64,000 nucleotides of DNA. It comes from Acanthaster planci (taxonomy: Eukaryota; Echinodermata; Asteroidea; Valvatida; Acanthasteridae). The stretch covers positions 1,434,294-1,498,293 of the forward strand of contig NW_019091465.1 of the NCBI RefSeq assembly GCF_001949145.1, written 5' to 3'. Made by a program: the position numbers and the translations under genes. Of the stretch, positions 25,581 to 39,100 are shown in pieces (the first letter of the stretch is position 1; each line of letters starts with the position of its first letter). Below the pieces are notes generated by a model. The model did no database searches, was not told the DNA's origin, and was given only the letters and a program-made list of their open reading frames with translations.

Positions 25581-27694
25581 ATCCATGTCATCTTGTTTTG
25601 CGCATGTGGCGGATGTAATAGATGTCAGCTTGTTTAATTGACGCCAGATTAAAAAAAAAGTATCAGAGAAGAAAGAAGCAAGGAGTAATCGGCAAAAGGG
25701 GAAGGAGGGAATGCAGAATAATGGAAAATGAAGTACAGCAAACAAGGACAAACTGACCAAAAACTGGGAGCATAGGCCCCCTATGAATGGAAGACGTGAG
25801 ATATCGCGCTTGCTTCATTTCACAAATACCGGGTGGCTCATAGATGCGATCAGGGTAAGGCCGATCACCCAATACACACTGTTATTAACATTCTTTGATC
25901 GCACCCGGAAGGTGCATTGGAATGCAAAATAAAACAGGAGCTCTGATCTGACTCGCAAAGCAATGAAATATGGAAGCAAGCCTATACGTGCTGGTTCAAG
26001 AGCAGAATACAAAGTTGCAGACAACACGCGCAAACTCCCTCCAAGAAAAGGGGAGGGGTGAAAAGTTGACGACCTTTCCGCGCGCCATAAATTTCCCATC
26101 TCTGGGTCTTAAGCTCGGCACCTTGCGGCTAAATCAATCTTGCGGCTAAATTAATCATGGGGCGTATTGTGCATTGCATGACGTGAGGTGTGAAGTCAGT
26201 ACCGCGATCTGGTCTTTATCTATTTGTTCGGTGATGCGCTGTTTTGATACCGTACGGATAGGCGGCTTTGTGGACTGACCCGAACACAATGCAACATCAA
26301 TGTTGCATGTTGACTTCGGACCCTGTTTGGCACTGCTCGGAATGTACATGTACATGTATATCTCAGCAGCGATGCTGCTGCATCATTCATGCATAAGCCC
26401 CATGTGTATACTTCTGATCCAGCGTGACACAATGGCTCCCCCCACCCGGCTCGAGCGCTCCCAACACGGCGCAGCTCATGAAGAATTTACCGCTGCGCTC
26501 TTATATTTTCCCTGCGTAATAATGTCGTCTTGCCGGACTCCTCGGCGCCGACTAATTAATACGTTGGTTCCAGCGGAGCGCGCACGGAAAGGGTCCCACG
26601 GGAGACTCGGGCCGGGTAGCCTACTGCTGGGGGGGGGACTCCGGTCGGTTCCTGATGGCTGGAGTGACGGTAAGGGACACGGACAGCGAGTCGGAGGTAA
26701 ACATGGATTTGTTTTGACAGTAATGGGAAGACGAGCGATGTAAGGAATTGGAGGACCAGACAGCAAAAAGAGGCGGGAAGTACGAGGGCGGTTGATGCTA
26801 ACAGACGCGCGGGGGAGGCGAAAGAAAATAAGTGGCGAGGAGAAATGGGTGTCGTCGATTCTTTTAATTAAAGACGAGCCAAAAAAAAAGAAGAAGACGG
26901 AGATAGAAATTGGAAAAGCGATGCGGAGAATGGAGAGTGAAACGACATCGTTGCAAGCGGGGAGTTGCCCATTAATATAAGTGACTGTGGAAAGTTATCA
27001 ACCAAGAGAAATTCTTATCTATGTAAGAAGGCAGCGGACGGGTAATTTTACATGGTTATATGTCAAGCAGCCTCCAAACTGTCAAAACGTTGTCTGCGCT
27101 CAAACACATCACACTCTTGAAATCTTCCACAAAAGACAAAACAAAGCACAGAAGTCAAACTCATAATTACCAACAAACGATTGCACACAGACAATATATC
27201 CAAGTTCGTCCAAATTTTCATTTACACCCGTCTTGTCACAAGTTAACAAGCGATATCAGTATACGTTGTTATATGCATTGGTTTGGACGGCACTTACAAA
27301 AATACGAGTACGCGAATTGTTAGCGGAATGTAGGCAACATTTTGTGTGGCATGCCCACCCTGCGTACAGTCCATTATGTATTTGAATGTAGGCCCACGTG
27401 GTCAGCACGTGTTGCAATCAGAAAACATGCTTACGAAGATAGCACAAATGGCTAGCCATAGCTGAGCACTGTGCTTTCCTATGTAGCAAAGGGACGGTGG
27501 GAAATTCTTGAGAAGCATTTTGACATCTTAACTACAGGTTTCTAAATAAAAATCGTAATTTGAGGACTACAAAAGTAGTTAACATTTTAACTTCAAATAC
27601 ACTAAGCAGAAACAAAGAAATCAGAACGCAGTTTACTGTGCACGCGTGGCAAACTGTCAGTAATTTTACATTTCAATTTATACAAACGTTACTT
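25581..27694. other. No gene recognised; region beyond the 3' end of the dynein-like gene
   Basis: A GC-rich patch at 26430-26720 is open for over 100 codons on both strands, so it is compositional and not clearly coding. TACATGTACATGTATAT near 26343 is a simple repeat. No promoter or exon could be supported. Confidence 0.5.
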
Positions 27695-27805
27695 TTTATT
27701 CCTCAAAAACGTCTTAATCAGCGCACACAGGGCACTGTTAAACTATACATACAAGTCCAATAACGAGTTTAAAAATCCTTCCGATTTGAAAATAAATTTT
27801 AAGAT

Positions 27806-27811
27806 TTTATT
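27806..27811 (-). terminator. Candidate polyadenylation signal of the dynein-like gene
   Basis: AATAAA on the minus strand, about 350 nt after the stop codon, in AT-rich sequence. A second AATAAA lies at 27695-27700. The 3' UTR would run from 28160 to roughly 27785, or to about 27675 for the second site. Confidence 0.45.
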
Positions 27812-28160
27812 TTGGCTGGACGGATCAATCCTGTGAATGGATTTTTGAAAGGCACAACAGGCTGCAAATGATCATTTCACACAATCGTATTTCATCTGAT
27901 TTAATTATTAACATCAAAGTAGTGTTTCAAAACTCACAGCAACTTTAACTTGAACATTAACTTTACAGACGTTACAAGCAAAATACAATACACATGGTTT
28001 TTTTTTATAAAAATCAATCTAAGTACGGCAGAGAGCAACCTTACTCCAATTAAATCTCTTCAGTCATATACTCAAACAACATCAAAATAGCATTGAAGCT
28101 TTGTGGAGTGACCCAAACTGGTAAATGTGGTTCTACTGGAATGCCAGGGATTTTGAGGAA

Positions 28161-30127
28161 TCAATACTGTGGCTCATCTTTGTTGGTGACGCCAGTCCCA
28201 AAGAAATCATCGTCATCTGGAATCTCCTGCTTTTCGGCCTCTCCGTTAGCGGCTGGCTCTTCCGTCGCCTCCTGAGGATCTAGGCTGAAGCCTTTGTCGG
28301 TCTGCTGGTCATCCTTGCTTTCACGGAGCTCTGGTTCTTTCACATTGGCTGTACTTCTTTTGGCTGACCCACCGGATCTGTGAGAGGAATGGCTCTGTGG
28401 ACGGCTGCTTGAGGTTTCCTGGGGCTCATGGTCAGTGTTTTCGTTGTAAGCCCTTTCACTGTCTCCAAGTTTTGCAGGGTCTTCGATAGATGTTTGAGAT
28501 CTGTTGCTCTGAGGGCGGCTGCCGGGAGCTTCTTGGATATCAGTGTTGATTCTGTTATCAAAATGATTACTTGGTGATTGTCTGGGGGAGGACCTCTGGA
28601 GGTCTTCTCCTGATCTGACGGATCTTTGTGACGGAGGTCTACTGGTCTGCTTGGAGCTCACTGGCGAAGATGAACTGTCACGGCCATCACTTTGGAAGGA
28701 TCTTTGCGAGTTTGAAGAGGGAGAACCGGGTGGTTGAGGTGCTTGCTCGCTGGTGGGCAACCTTTGGGACTTGATGGAGCCAAGAGGCGACGCTTGCTCC
28801 CTCCCTACAGAAGCCCTGGAAGATCTGGAGTTAGCAGCTGGTGATGATGGCTTCTCTCTATTTCCGTGAGAGGACCGGTGAGAGTTTGCTGATGATTTCC
28901 GACTTCCTTCTTTGTTGGTAAGTCCTGCTGATTGAAGGGATATTTGTGACCTGTTCTGCGGAGGATTATCAGATGCCTTGGTAGTGCTGTAGACAGATTT
29001 CAAGCTCTGCTGTGTATTCCGGATGCTGCTGTTCTTACTAGATGTAGACTTGTTGGATTTCCCGGACTGCAAGCTTGTTCTAGACTGCGCAACGGTACTC
29101 CTTTGTTTCTTGTCATTGAGACTTTGATGCAAGGAGCCAAAGCTTGATGATCTGTAGGCTGCGCCCTGATTGGCAGCGACCGTGGATTTCTGTGAGGCGG
29201 CTGAGGGTGTGTGGTTAGATCTTGCTGAAGCTTGGCTCTGTCTGGAGTGACTGGCAGCGGCTGATGTCCTGCTCCTGGCAGAATTCTGTGATCCCTCAGA
29301 GACTACTGAACTTTTCCTGGATGTCTCTTGGAGGGCTTGCTGGTGCTCCCGTTTTTCTGTCTCTTCCTGATCTGAGAAGTTTTCTGAGTTATATGAATCA
29401 TGTGAAGCAGAGGAGTGACTGCGTAGGGAATCTTGATCATCATCCCGCTTTGTCCCACTTCTGTCACCGTCACTTATACCACTCCTGCCATCATTGCTGG
29501 CTGCATCGTCCTCGTGTCCCTCAGGCTCAGGCCTCCTATCAGCCACATCAAAGCCGTGTCTGTTATCATCTGCACTGTAGTTATCACTGTCACCTTTCTT
29601 TGAGCCTCCGACCGGTTGATTCTGGGTATTTTCCAATTCCCCACCAGAAGGGTCTGCGTTTTGATTCACATTGTCACTGCCTGCCTCTGAACTGGACCCT
29701 GCCATATCTCGATAGTCAAAAGCAGAATGCTGGTGCCTCTCACGCTCCAGGTGAGCTGAGCGGGCTGTCATCTGGGACTCCAGATCCTCCTGGGCTCCCT
29801 TGCTCCCAGCTTCCTGCTCATCATCCTCCTCCAGACCCCCCTCAGTGCCATTCTCTTGCTCCGGGAGTTCCAGGAGCTGCTCAGAGGCAGGCAGTAAGGG
29901 GGTGTGTTGCTGATCTGATCGGAAGGACTGCCTGGAACGCTGGGACTGGGAGGAGTGGCGGGCATCTGTGTGGCCTTGGGGGTCATGACCGTAAGCGGCC
30001 GCCGACAGTTTGGAGATGACCGAAGCCGTGCGGTCGCTCTGTGTCTCATCCTTCATTGGGGGCTGGGGTTCCTCTCGTTTGCGTGGGGATGGCTTGGGCC
30101 ACTTCTTTCCACCATCTTCTGGGGCTC
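28161..30127 (-). CDS. Dynein-like terminal exon 30: 655-residue low-complexity C-terminal tail and stop
   Basis: The acceptor GCATGCAG at 30128-30135 leads into GAGCCCCAG; with the phase-1 G of exon 29 the join reads LDPGAPEDGGKK. There is no ATG at or upstream of the open frame, so it is a continuation and not an independent start. The first ~60 residues are basic and Pro-rich, followed by an Asp/Glu/Ser-rich stretch to about 250. The rest is largely Ser/Arg/Gln/Asn in short SxxS and RSS repeats, and the frame ends with the acidic motif IPDDDDFFGTG and TGA at 28161-28163. No folded domain, membrane segment or coiled coil is visible. The alternative, that this is a separate neighbouring gene, is less likely given splice phase and the stop-less end of exon 29. 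Confidence 0.8.
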
Positions 30128-33100
30128 CTGCATGCAAGAAGGATATAATTTATTTTTAAATAGTAGACAGTGCTCGAGATGACCATCTTTGAACATGATC
30201 TCATCTGAATATCGCTTTTAAAGATATTAAACTCTGTATAAACGTTATAAAAATACAGCCCAACCTTTTTCCTGTGAGAGAGAGGAGCTAAATTTCGCTT
30301 TGTATAAGCTAAACAATTTTGAACACCAGTGTAAGGAAATATGAAACAAAGACAGAAAACTTAGAGAGTTTTGCTCCGATCATCAAGTGGTGTACAGCGC
30401 TGCACTCAAATCCATCACACATTCCGGCAAGTTCCTGCAAGTCTATAACAAGTCACTCAGTCTTAACACTAAAGGAGCCGCCCCCCTCCAAATTTTGTGT
30501 GATATCGCCGCAGTACATTTTTTTTCAAGAGCTGAGCCTTAAGGAGTTTTAAGAATAACTCTTTGCGGTCATTTTTACACCAATTTTGTGAAAATCAGCT
30601 GTACCGTTATTGCACAGCGCCAATGTTTCTGAGACAGGTCAGCTTAAAATGTGCACCTTTTCCGCTGCCATGCTCAATGCATGTCGGTTGGCATGCGAGT
30701 AGCCCTGAACTTCAACTGACCGTTACAACAAAACCATACGTCTAAATGAGTCCAAACTTCATATTTGTAATGATAAGCCATTGAGGAATGTCTTTGCAGG
30801 TATGCCAAGTTTGAAAAAATGATACAGCTCACTTTGAGGGGGGGAATAACCCGACTCTTTGAAGGTTAAACCAAGTCACACCCTTTTCAAACAAACTGTG
30901 ACACTTAAGCATTCCTGTCACTGGTCACCCTGTCTGGCCTTCTGGCATAACTTGTGTCTGGATTCGTGAGTGAACCAGTGATGGACCCGACAACACCACA
31001 AGTGGTATATTCCTATTTGACAATGTACATGCAGGCAAATGACAAGGTGCGGAGGACAGCCGAGGCAGACACAAATTAAGCAGCTCTGCGTAGTAGGTCA
31101 TCATGCAGGGGTGTAAAGAGAGCCACAGATAGATGATTTGCCCTCGGCACATTTTGCCCAGTGTATGGACAAAACAGTCAGGCTCATCCAGTGAGTCTGT
31201 TTGCTTCTGCAAATGGGCAATTGGTGCCACGTGATTCTACGAGTCCGTGCCTCGTCTATGCTCTAATTAGTGGAACATATCAAGGGCAAAGCATCAGCCG
31301 CAGCGGTTTGCCGAAGAAGGGCCGATATGTACGGGACAACAAACCCCATGCAGTAGGGAACAGTGTTCCACGGTCTCTATTCATTCAACTATATGTAATG
31401 TAGCTTAACATAAAAAAAGTTTGGAGGGCGTGGGGGGGATGGCATGGTAGGAAGGGAGGGGCTGGGAAGGGGCTGGCCCGGACACAGATCTATAGTGAAA
31501 GACTTCAAGTGCAATACCTACCATCGGATAGTTGGAAGGTTATATATTTAATCCCAAACTGTGAGCAGTATCAGGACAAACACAGAACATTGGTTAGTAT
31601 GATGTGGTGGGGGGAGACTTCTGACGCAAAGATGAGTAAGATGGAACACTACAACGTTTCCAGAGGACACGCGACGCGGGAGGTGTGGACAGTGTGAATC
31701 CCACTTCCCCTCCATTCCTTCTCTCAATCTACACACTCTGTGGAGATTTTTGAAAACTTCCAATTCTAATGAATACATTGCCACCATTCTTTCAACAACA
31801 ATTCCTCCGGTAACCTTTGTGCATTTCTATGGCATGTTTGTGAATCAATTAAAGACGGCACATCTGCTAAAATCCTGGAGCTAAACATGTAGCGTTCGCA
31901 TTGAAGTTGACTCATTAGAAATTGGGATTTTTACGAATGCCTGGGAACTACTGAGATGCTTGTCTGGAATTAGTAAACTAAAGATGTCGGTGTTAAAAGA
32001 TCTTGCAGTAAAATACAATGGGCAAAAAGGAACCCACCTGGGTCAAGTACCAGCGCAGCACCGGCCATGATCCAGTCGTCCGTGGGGGCGGGGCAAGGCA
32101 GCTCCAGGGTGAAGGCCGCTACCTGCCGCGATCGGTTCATGAAGACCGGGCAGCTGTATTTCAAGGATGCTGGCTCGGTCTCCTCTGCCGGCTGTCTCTG
32201 GTTGGTGGATCCGCTGCTGGCCGGTCGACTTGGACTGGCGCTGGGCCCGGGACTGGAGCCACCAAGGCGAACCGGACGGATGTAGATGCTGGGCATCTTG
32301 ACAAGACTGGACCTGTTTCATAGCGCGGAGGCACATAAGAAAAAATTTCAAACAAGTTTTAAGTTTTGGGTAATGAGGGTTAATTCTTATGGGTTTAACC
32401 CATCTGCTTACTAGCGGATGAGCGTCTTCATACAGGTGTGCACGTTTGCTGATTAATTATGCAAAAGAACCTTGACCTCCTCAATTTGACTGATCAGCAG
32501 CCAGGTACTATGTAATTCTATCAAAATAAGAGGATTGGGACTGTAACAATTTCGTAAGTACAATATTAATGCGCATCAATCTTTGCATTTAGAACACAAA
32601 GCATGATAGAGGAAACAACAGAATTACTGTTATGACTGTGCAGTGAGTGCTTTTGTTGAAAAATACAATTTTCTTTCTCAATTCATTAGTATGGGGAAAT
32701 TTGTCCGCAGAGTTACAAAGCATAAACTTTGACCGAGTGAAATCAAACAGACATAAATGTATCAAAACGAACACAGAACATCTTACCCAGCGGGGGCCAG
32801 GCAGCCGTTATCAAGGTCCCAGGAGGCTCCCTCTAGGTAGACGCCTCGCAGGTACATGCCGCCCTCGTGGGCGATCTCAAAGGTGTCTGCCTCCAGGGAG
32901 GAGGAGACGTCGCAGGCGATCCCGATCTGTGGCATCGCAGAAGCAGGCAAAACATTTTAATTAATAATGAGTGAGGAGAACAAGACTGACGGCACAAAGT
33001 CGGAGGAGGGAATTGTAACATGTACACAAGCCTGATTTCCATTTGGGGCGCGGGTTCCAGCACATGGTAAAAAACACTGCAGAAATGCAAGTGCAGAACT

Positions 33101-36100
33101 GCACACCAGATGTCAAGGAGTTTCATAGCTTGGTATCCCTAGGTCTAAGTCCCGCCAAGGCCATCACATGAATTGGGTTCCAGACTTTTTTTGGATGACA
33201 CAGTTTTTTCCAGAATCTTTGGGAGGTTTTCCTCCAACTGCCCCCTTCATCTTCTGTCACAGCTTCTTCAGGTTTCCGAGGTAGAATATGTTTGCAATTG
33301 TGAGAAATGTTGGGTTTCAGTATCTAAAAATATTCAAACAGTTTAACGAAAATAAGCGTCTTCAATGTGAGAAGTACATATGCTTGACAATAGAGATCTT
33401 TTTGCTAGGCCTACCTCTGAGATGAGGCATCCCTCCAGCGCCGACTTCTCCTGTCTGAGAGCCGTGATGACAGCCGTGGGGTTGGCCAGCCCTCCCATCC
33501 AGACCGACATGAGGCTCCCCTTGGGCGGGCTGGGCCTGTCTGGGTCCTGGGAAGAGCTGGGCACCTTGCCTTCCTTGATCCAGGTCCGCAGCTGGCTGAA
33601 ACGCTTCAGTATATCTGGGAAAAAATGGTTTTTCAGTCAGATCAGAACCCTGTGGCCTAATGTAAGATACAGGTAGCTTAAATAAACAATACAGATTCTG
33701 ATTTTTAACCACTGGGTGCTGACAACCTAAACGACATGTATAAAGTACAAGCAGTTGCTGGAAAGACTTTTATCATCCTACCCGCGGAATTTAAAATGGT
33801 CTTTGACAATTTAACACAACACACATAAACAACTTGCAACATTCCCTTAGAAAATCCTTAGAATAAGCCAATTCCATTTAACAAAATAAAAATATTGCAA
33901 TACTCATTAAAAATTACAGATAATAAAATAATATTCCCCAAAAGACGCAGAATAACAAGTAGAAACACAAACAAGGCTTGAACGTAGTAATTACATGTAA
34001 AAGGGCAACCTGCTTGTGCATTTGGAAGTAGTTTGGCAGTTTTGCCTAATTTGTCACCAGCTGATTTTAACAACTCAGATATGGGACCAATTTGCAACGA
34101 TTCATCTACATGTACTGGGAAGGAAACGTGTTCACCTGTCGCATGTCACATTCATGTACAGGACTGCAGTGACAGCTGCCGGTGCAGGTTTAGTCTATAG
34201 AGGCTTTGCGTGGTAGCCATCTTACAGGACAGTTCTTTTGTTCAAAAGGGCAGCACAAAAGATGTTTCCCTGTGAAACAAAAGAACTGCCCTGCAAGATG
34301 GCTGCCATGCAAAGCCCCTATATATATATAGTTCTTGTCAATGGTCTTGAAATTTAAAAAAAAGACAATCTGCTGGTTGAGCTTTCTAATCAGCTGCTCT
34401 GTGAATCAACAATTACCTCTTCGGTTTGATGATTTTATCCCCTTTCTTTGTGAAAGCGTACATTTCACCTACTATCTGAGAAACATGCTATAAGACCTCA
34501 AGGTCTGGTGCAACGAAACTCCAGATCATTTGGGTGAGTCCACCATGATTGCATTACGATCTCTGTCCTCGAAAGGTCATTTCATCCTAACTTACTTCTC
34601 CTGACCTGAGGGGTACAAAGTCACAGGTAAGTGCAGACGTGCTAACTAGCCACTACTCCTAATATGACTGCAATGGAAAGCTTCATATTCCTATTACCTG
34701 AGGCTGCCTCAGAAGATTATGTCTGAGGCTAGGTCTACGTCTTGACTGGTTGCTTATCATTAATGCACAGGCAGATGATGACAACAGACGCAGCCATAAC
34801 AGACCTCATTCACAAGGAAGCCATTTTAATCATGTTCCCTAAATCTATCTTACTCGGTGTAATCTGTCAAACTGAATGGTGCCAGACTATTTGGGTTCCT
34901 TGCCTCATTTTTTATTTGTTTTTGTCGCTTAAAACCTTCAGATAAAAACCACTTATTTCAAAATACCGGCATTTGCCTTCGTTAATGAAATGAATCTGTA
35001 ATGAATTATTTTTCATTGCTTTCATTTCTATTCTCAGATTCCCAAAGTAAAACAGTTAACCTCACTAACAATTCAATATGGCCGACTTAATGTGATTAAC
35101 CCCTTCGCGCCAGCAATTCTTTTGACCGTGACTGCTGGGCTGTGGTATGCCCTGAATGGAGGGCTTTGTCCATCGAGCAGGCCCCGTTGAACCAGCAGCT
35201 GCATGGTGAATAGACTGTATGTGTGGTATGCACTAATCCTTACACAAAGCCGAGGCTCTTGCCGTCTCCCGGAGCGAAGGGGTTAAGTCCAATTCTGGAA
35301 GCCTGTTTCAAACACGTCCTGTATGCCTCAACTGAAAATGGTTCTAAAGAATCCTTTCTAGAGGGATACTGGTGACCTACCTGTGACCCAGGAGTGTAGC
35401 GTGTGGCCCAGGGGCTGCCTGTTGGGGTGCACCCAGGTGACAGGCACCAGCTCCTTCTGCAGCGCTCGGGCGCACTTGGCCAGGGTGGGCGGCATACCCC
35501 TCTCTCCGCCCAGCAGGTGGGCCTGCAGGTCATGCAGCATCTGCCGGACGTGGCATAGGAGGGAGTTGAACCAGTGGCACTCCTGGGAGAAGAAACAATG
35601 CCAAACCAAGTCATTGCCAGCAGTCATACTTCATCGCCGATTTGGGCATAATTTCGTCCGTCTTGGCCCCTTCTTAGGGTCTGTGGACCCAAGGCAGCCC
35701 CCCTTTTCTGCTACACAGTGTTGCAGTTGACACAGAGATCAGACCAGACACAAGACCAGACTCACTCATTGGACACATATGTGAGACAGGACACAAGACC
35801 ATACAATGCACTACAGGTATGCATTAGTTCAGACTGGAACCCGTAAAGTCACCGAGCAAATGCATGTGAAAAAGTACGCAACTTTACAGATGTACAAAAA
35901 AATTCCATGTACCCGTAGTCTTCATGAGCTACACATGCATGTTAGTCACATTCATGCAGAAGTTCAGTACATTGGCACTGAAATTAATTTGGGAGAGGGA
36001 AATCCTGTCCACTCTTTTTCTCTTCCCAGGGCATCCATTTTCATGTCACAAAATGTGAAAAGAATGTCCCACTGTGGGAAAACATTTTCATACGTTTTGA

Positions 36101-39100
36101 CACAGGTGAAAAAACGTGTTCATGCCTTTTCATCCAAGAGGGAAAATATTTTTCACACCATGTGAAATGCAAATGTGAATTCCTTTCATTAAAAATTCCC
36201 ATTCCTATTCACGGTGTTAACTTCCGACTGCACTGTGTTGTACTCTGGTCTTGTTAACTTCCGACTGCACTGTGCTGTACTCTGATCTTGTACTTAAGCT
36301 TGTGGAAACATACTCATCTATAACATTACCCCTGGGACTAACCTGCAGCAAGACGTAACCGATGGATTGCGGCATCTCGGCGCTGGCCACGCTCAGCAGG
36401 CTCATGAGGGAAGGGGCGTGGTAGGGGAAGGTGTAGCGCTCCTTCTCGTTCACCACCTGCAGCGGTAGCTCGCCCAGATCAAGCAGCGGGGGCAGCCGCT
36501 CCCAGACGCCGTCCAGGGCCGTCTGGGCCTTGGTCAGGTCCAGGGGGCCGTTCGCCGGCTCCAGGGTGGCCGTGCCAGTGTGCTGCAGCTCGTAGAGTGT
36601 GTCTAGGTGGTGTAGGAACTCGTCCCCACTGGAACAACCAAGGAAAAAATTGAGAACTTTACTGGACTCGCTGGCGAACTGGAGTCGCAGAGATGTCTGC
36701 CCTCGTAAGCAGTAGCTTTTGGGTTCGATTCCAACTTCAGTGGTTTTGATGACATCAGGATAATCAAGTTGAGTCTCGTCAATTATACAAACACAGGGGT
36801 AGCAGGCCAAAATGTTTATCTCTGAACTTTGCATTAGGAGAAGTGCCAGTCTCATTCCATACATGCGCAGTCAGGACTGAGACCTCATGTTCAATATAAC
36901 CAACATTTTTTATAAAAAATGATTGCCTTTATTGCATCTTCTGCAGAATGTAGCACAGTGTCTCATGTATAGAGGTTCTTCCATGAGGTTGGGGCACAAT
37001 TTGTGATGGTGTCCTTGTTACATGGGTAACTTTTACCTTTTGAGCATTTTTCTCCTTAAAACTAAAGTTCCAAAAACTGGGAGAGTTGAAGCCTTCAGTT
37101 TATTTTGTAATCCTACCTTTGTGCCTTCCCCGTTCAATGTCTTCCCTCCTGAAGGTTCAGTATTTGGCAGAGAACTTGGCACTCCAAAAGTACCTGACTA
37201 AAACACCGGGAAGGTACGGCATGCAAACAAACCACCATGCCAATGTGCCTTGGGTTTCATTCCAAGAGGACTCACTTGATTTTGTTGACAACTTTTTGGA
37301 TTCCCTCGTCAAGGCTCAGGGCTTGCACCGTGGCAACTCCCTCCGTCCACTTCTCCTCAAACCAGCGGGCGTAGTCCACGGGATCCACGTTGGCTGGGGG
37401 CGTTGGCAGGGGTACGCCTCCTAGGGTCAGGCTCCCCGACTGGCTGGTGGTGGTCAGTAGGACGTGGTGGGTGAGGGCTGAGAGGTAGAGACGGTCCCAG
37501 GCGCTGGTGAGGGTGTTGCCGTACACCACCTGGTTAGCAGAAGTGGGCAAAGTTGACAAAGCTATGATTGAGGATGAATAATGATGGAAACTCTGTCACA
37601 AGGCTCAAAAAAAAGTCAATCACAGATCAGTTAGAGGTCAATTACATTAAAGTCAATCACAAGTTGGTTACGGGTCAATCATAAGTCAATCACAAGTCAT
37701 TTACGGGTCAGTCATAAGTCAATCGCACAAGTCAGTTACAGGTCAATCATAGGCCAATCAGAAACCAGTTCCAGGTAAAATCAGTAACAGAAGTTAACCT
37801 GATCAGACCTCTACTATTTTATACAGTACCCATGGGTTCTTTAGCAAATGGGCTCGCCTGTGTTCAGGAGTGAGTGCCCTCTACTACGTATCCGTGAAGA
37901 GTACCGGCGAGGGCAACTCAGAGCGGGAATACAACATACAAAAATAGTCCAGGTGGGGGACTGCTAGCTAAACGAAGCTTGTGATTCCAGGTGTAAAACC
38001 TGGAATCACTTTTTAAATTCAAGCATAAATGACATAAATATGAAACAAGACAAAAAGCAATTCGCTATTCAACACAAAGTACCCACTTCGGTCAAGACAG
38101 TACACAGTTCCTCCACCCCGATCTCCTTGCTTCCTTGACCTTCTACCGTTGACCCTAGGATGACCTCCACGGCGTGGTTGGGCTGGACGGTGGAGAACGC
38201 GTACCAGCGTGACAGGCCCCGGGTGCCAAACATCTGCCGGGCCGACAGTACGCCGTGGATGACGCAGGAGCCGAAGGCAGCTCCTCGAATGTACGTGGAC
38301 ATCTCCTGGATTTTCTTCCAGTTTTGCTGGGTGACAGCGTTCAGAGCTGACACAATTGCTGTTCAAATACAAGTCTGGAGTTTATTTTACGTATTCCAGG
38401 ATCTTTCAGAAGTATTGATTACCAATTTTTTTTTGGGGGGGGGATAAACCACTTGCTGACTTGCTCCTATGAAACTGTCCTAGGTGCAGTACTATGTCTG
38501 GCCAAAAATACAAACGTTTTAAAATGACAAGACGCCACACCCGCAGTTCATTTAAAGTTTGACCTCACAAAGCATGACCCTTGACGGTCACTTGCTTCAC
38601 AGATTTATGCTACATTTCTTTTCACTTTGTCATCCCTTTCTTGAAGCTCAGAAGACAATGCCACAGAGCGATACTAGAAAAAATAGAACCGACTGGCTGC
38701 ATGGGCCATGGCTGCTTGGGGGCTCCAGCCGTTCCACTCATACTCGACCCCTGTGGACTGAGTCAGCCTCTGTACATGTGTGTGTGTGTATACAAACTCA
38801 GAGGACTCATTCAGGCATGGGGACGAGTATAAACACCACCGGGCTCTGCATACGGAACTCACCGCACCATACTCTGTGTCATGACTCAGGGATTGAGTTC
38901 TCATAAATGGTACCCCTCAGTAGGTACTCACAAACATAAAAAGAGCACCCATTCAAGTGAGTAACTGCACTTGAGAGTAAACGAGGCATCATTTCAACAT
39001 TCCTATCGGTGGACTATAGGACAGGGCCATCTGACAGATAACAGTGACTTGTAGTGAGTGAATAATGGAGGGGGGTGTTGCTTCACTGAAACCACACAGC

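Noticed and set aside
26300-26766. 147-codon plus-strand and 96-codon minus-strand frames in a GC-rich patch
   Set aside because: Both strands are open because stop codons are rare in the GC-rich stretch; no motif or splice context supports either.
29222-30019. 265-codon plus-strand open frame opposite the terminal exon
   Set aside because: It is antisense to the Ser-rich tail. Long antisense frames are expected opposite Ser/Gln/Arg-rich repetitive coding, and its His/Leu/Cys-rich product resembles no protein.
28161-30137. Terminal Ser-rich frame as an independent single-exon gene
   Set aside because: There is no ATG near its start (the frame opens at a TTG inside the intron), and its acceptor phase matches exon 29, which itself lacks a stop.
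36217-36864. 215-codon minus-strand frame treated as one coding unit
   Set aside because: Only 36628-36343 matches dynein. The upstream part reads through the intron acceptor and contains a SINE-like B-box, and the downstream part passes the GTTAGT donor.
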